Below, one piece after another: positions 1 to 8,962 of a stretch of DNA of 64,000 nucleotides. Position 1 is the first letter of the stretch. Every line of letters starts with the position of its first letter. The DNA comes from Psychromarinibacter halotolerans (lineage in GTDB: Bacteria; Pseudomonadota; Alphaproteobacteria; Rhodobacterales; Rhodobacteraceae). Made by a program: the position numbers and the translations under genes. The stretch spans positions 62,001-126,000 of the forward strand of contig NZ_JARGYD010000001.1 in assembly GCF_029168315.1 (NCBI RefSeq), given 5' to 3'. The notes under the pieces are model-generated. The model ran no database searches and was not told the origin of the DNA. It saw nothing but the letters and a program-made list of their open reading frames with translations.

Positions 1-474
1 CGCAACCTTGGCCGCAACGCCGTGTGTCAGGTCGAGATTTCGGACGCCTACGACCACAAGCATCAGGACGTGTCGGAAGAGGACGCGGCAGGCGGACTGA
101 ACCGGATGTCGACCGACATCTGCAAGGCCGTGTTCCGCAAGCTGGCCGCCGAGGGCACGGTGTTCACCCCGAACATCTTCCGCACCCTGAAGGCCACCTA
201 TTTCCGCCGCGCGCTGGACCTTGTCGAGGTCTACGCCAACGATGCGCGGATGAACGGCCTGACCATCGACCGCCACAAGGAAGAGCGCACGATCGAACTG
301 TTCGCCGAGAACCTCATGCGCGCGGGCCAGATCTTCCTTGAGAACCCGCACGAGACCCCGTTCATCCCGAACTGGAGCCGCGTGCACGCCGCCGACCCCG
401 GCCTGCTGGCGGAAATGAAGGCCGCCGCGGCGGCGGATGAAGAGGAATTCGCGCCGATCCCGTTCGAGGGGTGA
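1..474 (+). CDS. C-terminal part of a glycosyltransferase, GpgS/Ggs-like (partial)
   Basis: The reading frame is open from base 1, so the gene starts outside the window and about 157 C-terminal residues are seen. The HKHQ motif followed by a long helical tail recalls the C-terminus of glucosyl-3-phosphoglycerate or glucosylglycerate synthases (GT81/GT78-type), which make the osmolyte glucosylglycerate. The GH13_18 phosphorylase at 1745-3493 fits that reading, because glucosylglycerate phosphorylases belong to that subfamily. The catalytic GT-A core is not in view, so the assignment rests on a weak C-terminal resemblance and context. A strong terminator follows directly. Confidence 0.45.
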   Translation, partial: RNLGRNAVCQVEISDAYDHKHQDVSEEDAAGGLNRMSTDICKAVFRKLAAEGTVFTPNIFRTLKATYFRRALDLVEVYANDARMNGLTIDRHKEERTIELFAENLMRAGQIFLENPHETPFIPNWSRVHAADPGLLAEMKAAAAADEEEFAPIPFEG

Positions 475-504
475 CGCGGACAAGCCTGCCGCGATCCGAA
501 AACG

Positions 505-535
505 AAACGCGCCGCCCGAACAGGCGGCGCGTTTT
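505..535. terminator. Rho-independent terminator
   Basis: A 12-base stem (505-516 with 523-534) encloses a six-base loop (517-522) and ends in TTTT. It lies just after the glycosyltransferase stop and before the convergent VPLPA-CTERM gene, and has A residues on its left flank, so it may serve both strands. Confidence 0.85.
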
Positions 536-576
536 GCGTTTCAACGGTGGTCCGGTCGGGCCGCTTGCGCCGCCCG

Positions 577-1266
577 TCAGTCGCGGCGGCGACGCCGGCG
601 GGCTCCGGCGGCGGCCAGAACGCCCACGCCCAGCCCCAGCATCGGAAGGGCCGCGGGCAGCGGAACCGCCGCGGCAGCCGCCGCAGGGGCAACGCCCGAC
701 TGGCCATCGACCGAGAACACGAAGCCGCCCCACGACCGGGCATAGCGCTGGTCCCACGTCGCGCCGCCGTCCATCGACCGGCTGTTGATCATGTCGCCAG
801 AGCGGGTGCGCGCCCAGTACACGGCGTGATCGGCCATCGGCGTGTCGACGGCCAGCGTCAGCCAGTACTCGCCCGCGCCCAGCAGCGTGTCGACGATGTC
901 CAGCGTGAAGGTCACGTGGGTAAAATTGTCGGGGACCTGCCCGCGTTTCTGGTGCGTGGGCGCGGCGGTGCCCGAGGCCAGCACGCTGCCCGGCTTCGCG
1001 CCGTCGTCGGACATCAGCGACCAGTTGACAGTCATGCCGATCGGGTTGGCCCAGTTGCTGAGATAGGCGTCGAAGGACACCGTCTCGATCAGCGAGTTAT
1101 CGGTCAAAGTGAAATTTTCGGCGCCGATGGCGTCGCGGCACTCGAACGTGCAGCTGCCGCCGCGTTCCCCGTCAAAGGGGTTCGAGAAAAGCGTGGTGGC
1201 CGACACCGGCAGGGAACCGGCGATCACGACCGCCGCGGCAAGCAGGGTTTTGCCCATCGTGCGCAT
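577..1266 (-). CDS. Secreted VPLPA-CTERM sorting domain protein
   Basis: The 229-residue product has an N-terminal signal peptide (MRTMGKTLLAAAVVIAGS...) and a C-terminal tripartite sorting tag: VPLPAALP, a hydrophobic segment, then an Arg-rich tail (AGARRRRRR). This is the VPLPA-CTERM signal, which in the family directs processing by a dedicated exosortase and attachment to the cell surface or matrix. The middle part looks like a beta-sandwich with few recognisable motifs. The start at 1266 is chosen because GGAGAT lies just upstream and the signal peptide begins there; the frame stays open further upstream but without signal features. No exosortase is in the window. Function beyond surface localisation is unknown. 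Confidence 0.8.
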   Translation of the reverse strand: MRTMGKTLLAAAVVIAGSLPVSATTLFSNPFDGERGGSCTFECRDAIGAENFTLTDNSLIETVSFDAYLSNWANPIGMTVNWSLMSDDGAKPGSVLASGTAAPTHQKRGQVPDNFTHVTFTLDIVDTLLGAGEYWLTLAVDTPMADHAVYWARTRSGDMINSRSMDGGATWDQRYARSWGGFVFSVDGQSGVAPAAAAAAVPLPAALPMLGLGVGVLAAAGARRRRRRD

Positions 1267-1744
1267 TGGAATACATCTCCATCGAAAAATCGTACTCTGT
1301 TGGCATTGGAAGTAGCCCTGTGCCGGAACTCGGTCAACGAAACGACTTATTTCTGCCTGATTTCGGGCCGGGGCGACGGGGCGTGCGACTGACCCAAGGG
1401 CGCAATCCCCCGCTGCGACACACTCCATAGTGGAAAATACCTTCACGCAATTGCCCCGACGCGCGAAGCGGGGATCTGGGAAATGCGGCTGAAACAAGGC
1501 GGTTATTGTGGCGAAGGCAGGGCGCGCCCGCTGTGCCACACGCGCAGCACGGGGCGATCATAACCGTAAAAGACACGCTAAGGTTGTGGCTTCCGCGCGT
1601 TGGCCGGCCCGTTTCCGCCGCCGCGACGGTGCGATGCGCCGACCGTCATTGTCACGCAACCCCGAAGCCGACGGGAATCGTGCGGCCCGCGGCGGACCTG
1701 TCGAAACCGCCGCAGGCCAGTCTTCGACGGTGTCCGCCGCCGCC
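1267..1744. other. Intergenic region without a supported gene
   Basis: This stretch lies upstream of the VPLPA-CTERM gene and downstream of the phosphorylase, both on the minus strand. It should hold the VPLPA gene promoter near its left end. Open frames here are short, lack ribosome binding sites and resemble no family I know. Confidence 0.5.
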
Positions 1745-3493
1745 TCAGAACGCGTTGGTGATCCACCGGCACTGATAGGGGGCAAGGGTGATCGTGTCCG
1801 TTTCTGGCTCGACCCGCTCGCCCGACAGCAGGTCGACCCAGCCCTCGTCCGCGATCAGGTTCAGCGACGACGACGGGATCTCGACCGTGTCCGCCGAAAC
1901 GTTGTGAAGCGCGAAGATCGACTGCGTCCGGTCCAGCGCCTGCCGCCACACGCCGAAGATGCGCGGATCAAGCGGCAGGGTGAACTGCGTGGCGTTGGGA
2001 TGGAACGCGGGTTGGCGCGCCCGCAGCCGCAGCCGCTCGGCCAGCGCAGGCAGGATGCGCGCCTGTTCCGACCCCGGGTCCGCCATCCGGGCCCGCAGCG
2101 TGGGATAATCCCAGCGGTGCCGGTTGATCGCCCGGTTCATGCTGCGCCGCTCGACCCCGTCCAGATCGTTCGGCGTCGCCAGCAGCGAGTGGATGTAGAA
2201 CGCGGGCACGCCCTCCAAGGACATCACGATGGTCTGCGAACAGACGAACCGCGCGATCTTGAAGTCGTCCTCGCCCTCGAAGGTGCGGGTCATCGCCGAG
2301 AAATACGAGGTGTTCAGCTCGTACACCGACTGGCCGCCGTCGGGCAGGGCGCGCATCGACACCAGCCCGCCCGAAGACTGCACGGTCTGGATCATCCGCG
2401 CGATCTCGTCCTCGGGCAGCAGCCCCTCGGCGGGCCGCATCCCGACGCCGTCGTGCGAGGCGGTGAAGTTCAGATAGGCGCAACCCAGCGGCGCGGGCGG
2501 CATCGCGCGGGCCCACGCGGCAAGATACTTGGCGGTCCCCGACAGCAGCGAATACAGGATCAGCGGCGGCAGCGGGAAGTTGTAGATCGAATGCGCCTCG
2601 TTCCGCTTGCCGAAATACGACAGGTTCTCGGCCTTGGGCACGTTGGTTTCGGTCAGCAGGATCACCGGCTCGGACGCGTAATCCGCCAGCAGCCGCATCA
2701 GCTGGATGATCGCATGGGTCTGGGGCAGGTGGATGCACTTGGTGCCGACCTCCTTCCAGATGAAGGCCACCGCATCCAGACGGATGATCCGCACGCCCAT
2801 GTCGACGTGCAGCCGGATGATCCGCAGGATCTCCAGCAGCACCTCGGGGTTCTCGAAATTCAGGTCGATCTGGTCATGGCTGAACGTACACCAGACATGC
2901 CGGTCGCCCATCGCCGTCTCGACTTCCTGCAACAGCGGCGTGGTCCGCGGACGCACCACCTCCGACAGGTCCTCGGATGGATCGGCCTCGTAGAAGAACT
3001 TGTCGAACGGCTCCTGTCCCTGCCGGTAGGCGTTGAACCACGTCCCCTGTGACGAGACGTGGTTGCACACAAGGTCCGACATCAAATGGAAATGACGGCT
3101 GATCCGGGTGATGTCCTGCCACTCGCCAAGCGCGGGGTTCACCTTGCGGTAATCGGTGACGGCGAAACCGTCGTCCGACGTGAACGGGAAGAACGGCAGA
3201 ATATGCACCCCGTTCACCGCCCCCTGCAGATGGTTCAGCATGAAGTCCAGCAGCAGGTCCAGCGGCTTGTGCACCCCGTCGATGATCGAGTCGCCGTAAG
3301 TGATCATCACCGCGTCCCGCTGCGACCACAGCGAATTCCCCGCCTTGCGCGGCAGCTTCCGCGCCGGAGACGCGTCGTCGGGCCAGAAGGCTTCGATCAC
3401 CTTGCCGGCAAGGGCATGGGTATCCTGATCGGGGTAGATGCGGTCGAGAATGGCGGCGGTGCGGGCACGCAGGGAAGAGGCGGTTTTCGACAT
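1745..3493 (-). CDS. GH13_18 sugar phosphorylase (glucosylglycerate/sucrose phosphorylase-like)
   Basis: This is a 582-residue (beta/alpha)8 glycoside phosphorylase of the sucrose phosphorylase subfamily. The catalytic residues are visible: nucleophile Asp240 in IIRLDAVAF, acid/base Glu282 in LLTETNVP, and transition-state Asp348 in TASHDGVGM. Such enzymes cleave an alpha-glucoside with phosphate to give glucose 1-phosphate. True sucrose phosphorylases are about 490-505 residues; the longer form here matches the YcjM-like group, whose E. coli member is a glucosylglycerate phosphorylase. The GpgS-like fragment at the left edge points the same way. No signal peptide is present, so it is cytoplasmic. 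Substrate specificity cannot be read directly and sucrose remains possible. Confidence 0.88.
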   Translation of the reverse strand: MSKTASSLRARTAAILDRIYPDQDTHALAGKVIEAFWPDDASPARKLPRKAGNSLWSQRDAVMITYGDSIIDGVHKPLDLLLDFMLNHLQGAVNGVHILPFFPFTSDDGFAVTDYRKVNPALGEWQDITRISRHFHLMSDLVCNHVSSQGTWFNAYRQGQEPFDKFFYEADPSEDLSEVVRPRTTPLLQEVETAMGDRHVWCTFSHDQIDLNFENPEVLLEILRIIRLHVDMGVRIIRLDAVAFIWKEVGTKCIHLPQTHAIIQLMRLLADYASEPVILLTETNVPKAENLSYFGKRNEAHSIYNFPLPPLILYSLLSGTAKYLAAWARAMPPAPLGCAYLNFTASHDGVGMRPAEGLLPEDEIARMIQTVQSSGGLVSMRALPDGGQSVYELNTSYFSAMTRTFEGEDDFKIARFVCSQTIVMSLEGVPAFYIHSLLATPNDLDGVERRSMNRAINRHRWDYPTLRARMADPGSEQARILPALAERLRLRARQPAFHPNATQFTLPLDPRIFGVWRQALDRTQSIFALHNVSADTVEIPSSSLNLIADEGWVDLLSGERVEPETDTITLAPYQCRWITNAF

Positions 3494-3885
3494 CTGTCCG
3501 GTCGGACTCCGGCTTGTTGCTGGTCAGAAGGCTGATTTGCGGGCGTTTTCCCCGGTTTAGGCCGCTTGGCTGGCAAAAAACAAGGTTGTCCGTCCGGAAC
3601 CCCATCAAATGCGTGGCAGTCGCTGAAAAAGGCACCATCCGCAAAAGTCCCGCACGCCTTCGCCGCCTGCTTCTTCTCTTTCAAAATACCTCGGGGGAGC
3701 CGCGCAGCGACGGGGGCAGAGCCCCCATCGCCGCCCTTTCCAAGCGCACCTGCGGTGCGACGGGGGCAGCGCCCCCGATCCCCGCCCGCCACGCACCCGG
3801 CGCGCGGCGTGGGTGCATTGCAACCGTTGCGTCCGCGCATAACTGAAGGCAATAATGTTACCTGCAGGGGAGGCGGGAGGACACC
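3494..3885. repeat. Intergenic region with GC-rich hairpin repeats
   Basis: This divergent region between the phosphorylase and the GAF regulator holds no gene. It carries a Rhodobacterales-type element at 3670-3697, with CCTCGGGGG next to an A/T-rich stretch and a CTTCTTC end. It also has perfect hairpins at 3712-3726 (GGGGGC/GCCCCC), 3745-3759 (CGCACC/GGTGCG) and 3761-3777 (CGGGGGC/GCCCCCG). Related copies occur at 32500-32700 and 56695-56800. The right end, around TTGCGT at 3827 and CAATAAT near 3850, could be the regulator's promoter. Confidence 0.6.
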
Positions 3886-4851
3886 ATGACGGGCCAGCCC
3901 ACGGGACAACGCAAGCACGTCGACCGCGTGCTTCAGTCGGTCGGATCGGGCCGCGCGGCGGCGCAGTCGCGTCTGGCCGCGTCGTGGCAGCGGTCCTTCG
4001 CCCGCTACGGCCTCGACCCAGCGCGCCGCGACGATCCGGGCGTGGTCGACGAAACCGGTCTGCGCCTGCGTCGCGAGGCGATGGACCGGTTCCTGCAAAT
4101 CGCCGCGCCCAAGCTGGACCAGCTGTTCGGCCTGATCGGCCATTCCGGCTGCGGCGTGCTGCTGACCGACGCGGGCGGCATCGTGCTGGACCAGCGGTGC
4201 CGCGACGCCGATGCGGCGGTGTTCCGGTCGTGGGGCCTGATGCAGGGCGCCGACTGGAGCGAGGCCGCCGAGGGCACCAACGGCATCGGCACCTGCCTTG
4301 CCGAGATGCGCCAGCTGACCATCCACCGCGACGAACACTACATGGCGCGCAACATCGGCATGAGCTGCATGGACGCGCCGATCTACGGCCCCGACGGCAC
4401 GGTGGTCGCGGCGCTCGACGTCAGCTCGGCCCGCGCTGACCAGACCGAGGCGTTCAACCGCCTGATCGAGGCGATGGTCGCCCAGACCGCCCGCCAGATC
4501 GAAACTGACACCTTCCGCGCCAGCTTCCCCGCCGCCCGCATCGTGGTGGCCGACAGCGACGACACAGGCGGCGCGGTGCTGCTGGCGGTCGATAGCGACG
4601 ACATCATCGTCGGCGCCACCCGCGAAGCGCGGCGCTGTTTCGAACTGGAAACGGCGGGCCCGCTGACGCCGCGCCCCGCCTCGGACCTGTTGGGCCGCGA
4701 GGACGAGGCGACCGGCTTCGAACGCGCCGAACGCGCGGCGGTGAACCGGGCGCTGGCCCGGGCCGGCGGCAACGTGTCCGAGGCCGCCCGCGCGCTGGGC
4801 GTGGGCCGCGCCACACTGTACCGCCGGATGAAACGGCTGGGGATCGGCTGA
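3886..4851 (+). CDS. GAF domain and Fis-type HTH regulator (AcoR-like, no AAA+ domain)
   Basis: The 321-residue protein has an AcoR/sigma-54-activator layout without the central ATPase. An N-terminal segment with SWQRSFARYGLDP resembles the start of AcoR-type regulators. A GAF-like sensor domain follows (about residues 60-200, with the family-typical EGTNGIGT), and a Fis-type helix-turn-helix ends the protein (about 284-321, NVSEAARALGVGRATLYRRM). Since no GAFTGA or Walker motifs are present it cannot drive sigma-54 opening by itself and probably acts on a sigma-70 promoter. A good GGGAGG ribosome site precedes the ATG. It lies 135 bases upstream of an aldehyde dehydrogenase with a palindrome between them, so control of that gene is the likely role. 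Confidence 0.85.
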   Translation: MTGQPTGQRKHVDRVLQSVGSGRAAAQSRLAASWQRSFARYGLDPARRDDPGVVDETGLRLRREAMDRFLQIAAPKLDQLFGLIGHSGCGVLLTDAGGIVLDQRCRDADAAVFRSWGLMQGADWSEAAEGTNGIGTCLAEMRQLTIHRDEHYMARNIGMSCMDAPIYGPDGTVVAALDVSSARADQTEAFNRLIEAMVAQTARQIETDTFRASFPAARIVVADSDDTGGAVLLAVDSDDIIVGATREARRCFELETAGPLTPRPASDLLGREDEATGFERAERAAVNRALARAGGNVSEAARALGVGRATLYRRMKRLGIG

Positions 4852-4862
4852 AACCCGGCCGC

Positions 4863-4886
4863 GACTGTCTCAGTCCTGAGACAGTC
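4863..4886. promoter_or_regulatory. Palindromic operator candidate upstream of the aldehyde dehydrogenase
   Basis: Two 11-base arms, GACTGTCTCAG (4863-4873) and CTGAGACAGTC (4876-4886), are perfect inverted repeats separated by TC. The element starts 11 bases after the regulator stop and about 100 bases before the aldehyde dehydrogenase ATG. No T-run follows, which argues against a simple terminator. Fis-type regulators bind such dyads, so the GAF-Fis protein encoded next door is the prime candidate ligand; this pairing is inference. Confidence 0.6.
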
Positions 4887-4986
4887 GGACGCCGTCACCT
4901 GCCGCCCCGGTCTGCCGCGCGGGCCGGAACGGGTCCATTCTGCCTCTATCGCCTGCAGAGGAGCGGGCGCACAGGAGGAGATTTCC

Positions 4987-6507
<1,521 letters not shown>

Positions 6508-6575
6508 CCCGACGAAGCCGTTCAGGGCGCGCGGGCCCGTCTTCCTCCCCCTTTGGACCCGCACGTCCGCCCCAC

Positions 6576-6604
6576 TGGCCCCCGCACCCGGCGGGGGCCA
6601 TTTT
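6576..6604 (+). terminator. Rho-independent terminator after the aldehyde dehydrogenase
   Basis: A perfect 10-base stem (6576-6585 with 6591-6600, TGGCCCCCGC and its complement) with a five-base loop is followed by TTTT. It lies about 70 bases after the aldehyde dehydrogenase stop. Confidence 0.85.
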
Positions 6605-6702
6605 CGTTTTCTGGGGCGCCCCCGGCATAGGGGACATTCCGCGCGACAAGGGCGCATCGGGATGGCAGGATGACGTTAGGGCATTTTGTGCGGGAGGACG
6701 GA

Positions 6703-7098
6703 ATGGCAACCGGACGCGAACTCATCTCGAACGGCAACCCGATGGAAAGCGTCGTCGGGTTCAGCCGCGCGGTGCGGGTGGGCAACTTCATCGCCGTGGG
6801 CGGCACGGCCCCGGTCGATGCCGAGGGCAAGACTGTCGGGGTCGGAGACGTCTTCGAGCAGACCAAGCGATGCTTCGAGATCATCAAGGATGCGCTGGAC
6901 CGGGCGGGGTCGGGGCTGGAGGACATCGTGCGGACGCGGGTGATCCTGACGGATATCGACAACTGGAAACAGGCGATCGAGGCGCGCAAGCTGTACTGCC
7001 GCGAGTCCCGCCCGGTCGATACGATCATGGCGATCAATCGCTTCGTGAACCCCGAATGGCTGGTCGAGATCGAAGTGGATGCCATCGTCCCCGACTGA
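6703..7098 (+). CDS. RidA family protein
   Basis: The 131-residue product matches the RidA/YjgF/YER057c family: small proteins that in the best-known members deaminate reactive enamine/imine intermediates to 2-oxoacids. Family features are the AVRVGNFIAVGGTAPV start, the central helix VFEQTKRCFEIIKDAL, and the DIVRTRVILTDI and LVEIEVDAIV strands. The archetypal catalytic Arg position is not obviously kept (the strand reads AINRFVNPEWLVEIE), so it may belong to a subfamily without classical deaminase activity. The start at 6703 is preferred over the in-frame ATG at 6670 because GGGAGGA precedes it and the family begins there. It appears monocistronic. Confidence 0.85.
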   Translation: MATGRELISNGNPMESVVGFSRAVRVGNFIAVGGTAPVDAEGKTVGVGDVFEQTKRCFEIIKDALDRAGSGLEDIVRTRVILTDIDNWKQAIEARKLYCRESRPVDTIMAINRFVNPEWLVEIEVDAIVPD

Positions 7099-7215
7099 TG
7101 GCGGGGCGGACACACGCGACCGGCATCCGCGTCCCCGGACGTGCGGTCCGCGACGTCTTCTGTCTGCGGCAGCTTGCCGCGACCGTCCTGCGTGTGGACC
7201 CTAGTAATCATCAAA

Positions 7216-7235
7216 ACATTCTACTATGTGAATGT
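7216..7235. promoter_or_regulatory. ACATTC-N8-GAATGT dyad, candidate sulfide/persulfide operator
   Basis: Perfect six-base arms ACATTC (7216-7221) and GAATGT (7230-7235) flank eight bases reading TACTATGT. The TACTAT inside is a reasonable -10 hexamer, so a bound repressor would block polymerase. The ATTC-N8-GAAT core is what I recall for SqrR/BigR-type persulfide-sensing repressors, which govern operons with the same genes as those starting at 7274. No such repressor is encoded in the window, so the link is inferred. Confidence 0.5.
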
Positions 7236-7273
7236 GACTGGCGGGAGGAGCCGCCCCAAGCAGGAGAGTTGCC

Positions 7274-7486
7274 ATGAACGTCAACGTCGGAACGCTGGAT
7301 CGCATCATTCGCGCCGTATTGGGCGTGGTGCTTTTGTGGCTTGCCTTCTTCAGCGGAGTTCCCGCGATGGAAGCGGGCGCGCTAAAATGGATTGCCGCCG
7401 TGGTCGGTATCGTGATGTTGGTCGTCGCGGTCGTGCGGGTCTGTCCGATCTACTCGATCCTCGGCATTCGCACCTGCCGCGCCTGA
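7274..7486 (+). CDS. DUF2892 small membrane protein
   Basis: The 70-residue protein has the DUF2892 pattern: an amphipathic N-terminus with MNVNVGTLDRIIRAVLG, two membrane spans (about residues 13-28 and 38-57), and a conserved ending VRVCPIYSILGIRTC. The family is found fused to or beside rhodanese and persulfide-handling proteins, such as the membrane part of YgaP. CysX12Cys residues near the C-terminus could interact with sulfur species, but no activity is established. An AGGAGAG ribosome site precedes the ATG. It opens the sulfide/persulfide operon and lies 39 bases from the palindromic box. Confidence 0.85.
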   Translation: MNVNVGTLDRIIRAVLGVVLLWLAFFSGVPAMEAGALKWIAAVVGIVMLVVAVVRVCPIYSILGIRTCRA

Positions 7487-7560
7487 CCCGCGCGACCCCA
7501 GATTCAAACGCGCCGCTGGACAAGCGGCCCCGGAAATCCGCCTGTGAAAGGACCCGAAAC

Positions 7561-8445
7561 ATGACCGACTATCCCGTTGATATGTCCGTTAAACCCGAGA
7601 TCGAAGCCTTCTTCGACGAGGATACGAACACCATCAGCTATATCGTGAAGGACCCGACCTCGGACGCCTGCGCGATCGTCGACAGCGTGATGGACATCGA
7701 CTATGCCGCCGGCCGCATCACCTATGACCACGCCGACGCGCTGATCGCCCGTATCAAGGAGATGGGCTGCAAGCTGGAGTGGATCATCGAAACCCACGTC
7801 CATGCCGACCACCTGTCCGCCGCGCCCTACATTCAGGAAAAGCTGGGTGGCAAGATCGGCGTCGGGTCGAAGATCCTTGTCGTGCAGAACACCTTCGGCA
7901 AGGTCTTCAACGAAGGCACCGAGTTCCAGCGCGACGGCAGCCAGTTCGACGCGCTGTTCGAAGACGGCGACACCTACATGATCGGCAACATGCAGGCCGT
8001 GGCGATCTATACGCCGGGCCACACCCCCGCCTGCATGGTGCATGTCGTGGGCGACGCGGCCTTCGTGGGCGACACCCTGTTCATGCCCGACGGCGGCTCG
8101 GCCCGCGCCGACTTTCCCGGCGGCGATGCGGGGACGCTGTACGACTCGATCCAGAAGGTTCTGGCGCTGCCCGACGACATGCGTCTGTTCATGTGCCACG
8201 ACTACGCCCCCGGCGGTCGCGAGATCCAGTGGGAGACCACGGTCGGCGAGGAAAAGGCGAACAACATCCACGTCGGACAGGGCAAGTCCCGCGAAGAGTT
8301 CATCAAGTTCCGCACCGAGCGCGACGCGCAGCTGGGAATGCCCCGCCTGATCATCCCGTCGCTGCAGGTGAACATGCGGGCGGGCGAGATCCCGACCGAC
8401 AAGGACGGACGTCCGATGCTGAAGGTGCCGGTGAACGGCCTGTAA
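7561..8445 (+). CDS. Metallo-beta-lactamase-fold persulfide dioxygenase (ETHE1/Blh-like)
   Basis: The 294-residue protein has the metallo-beta-lactamase motif HVHADH (residues 79-84), followed by TPGHTPACM and GDTLFMPDGGSARADFPGG, typical of ETHE1/Blh persulfide dioxygenases. These non-haem iron enzymes oxidise glutathione persulfide to sulfite and glutathione. The position upstream of a sulfide:quinone oxidoreductase agrees: SQR makes the persulfide and this enzyme removes it. The start at 7561 is chosen from the family N-terminus; a longer frame upstream overlaps DUF2892. No signal peptide, so cytoplasmic. Distinction from other hydrolase-fold members rests on motif and context. Confidence 0.88.
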   Translation: MTDYPVDMSVKPEIEAFFDEDTNTISYIVKDPTSDACAIVDSVMDIDYAAGRITYDHADALIARIKEMGCKLEWIIETHVHADHLSAAPYIQEKLGGKIGVGSKILVVQNTFGKVFNEGTEFQRDGSQFDALFEDGDTYMIGNMQAVAIYTPGHTPACMVHVVGDAAFVGDTLFMPDGGSARADFPGGDAGTLYDSIQKVLALPDDMRLFMCHDYAPGGREIQWETTVGEEKANNIHVGQGKSREEFIKFRTERDAQLGMPRLIIPSLQVNMRAGEIPTDKDGRPMLKVPVNGL

Positions 8446-8471
8446 GCCCTTCGATCCAAAGGAGCGACAAG

Positions 8472-8936
8472 ATGCGATCCACTCTGATTGCGGCGGCCGT
8501 CATGGCCGTCGCCGGCACCGCCGGACCCGTTGGCCCCGCTCTTGCGCAGGGCGAAGGCCCGGGCGTCCACTTCGTCGAGAACTGGGATCTCGACGGCGAC
8601 GGCACCGTGACGCTGGCCGAGCTGGAAGAGCACCGCGCCGACGTCTTCTACATGTTCGACGAGAACGAAGACGGCATGCTTGCCGCCGCCGAGTACACCC
8701 TGTTCGACGAAACCCGCGCCGCCGACATGGCGAACAACGGTGGCGGTCACGGGCAGGGCAAGGGGCAAGGCGCCCTTCAGCGCGCGTCCGACGGCATGTC
8801 GCTGGCCTTCAACGATACCGACGGCGACGGCGCCGTGTCCGAGGCCGAGTTCATCGGCAAGTCGGGCGACTGGATGGAACTGCTCGACCGCAATGGCGAC
8901 GGCGTCGTCACCACGGACGATTTCGGACGTCACTGA
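8472..8936 (+). CDS. Secreted EF-hand calcium-binding protein
   Basis: The 154-residue product starts with a signal peptide (cleavage near ALAQ, about residue 26) and carries four EF-hand loops: DLDGDGTVTLAE, DENEDGMLAAAE, DTDGDGAVSEAE and DRNGDGVVTTDD. It should therefore be a periplasmic or extracellular calcium binder. AAGGAG precedes the ATG at 8472, and spacing of 26 bases on either side places it inside the persulfide operon, between the dioxygenase and the SQR fusion. Why a calcium-binding protein sits there is not known; a structural or sensing role would be speculation. Confidence 0.85.
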   Translation: MRSTLIAAAVMAVAGTAGPVGPALAQGEGPGVHFVENWDLDGDGTVTLAELEEHRADVFYMFDENEDGMLAAAEYTLFDETRAADMANNGGGHGQGKGQGALQRASDGMSLAFNDTDGDGAVSEAEFIGKSGDWMELLDRNGDGVVTTDDFGRH

Positions 8937-8962
8937 CCGCTAACGGAGGAGAAGGCGGAGTC

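Noticed and set aside
7099..7215. Possible RidA extension or small gene before the sulfide operon
   Set aside because: The only open frame overlaps DUF2892 in another frame and has no start signals; the region is better explained as promoter DNA.
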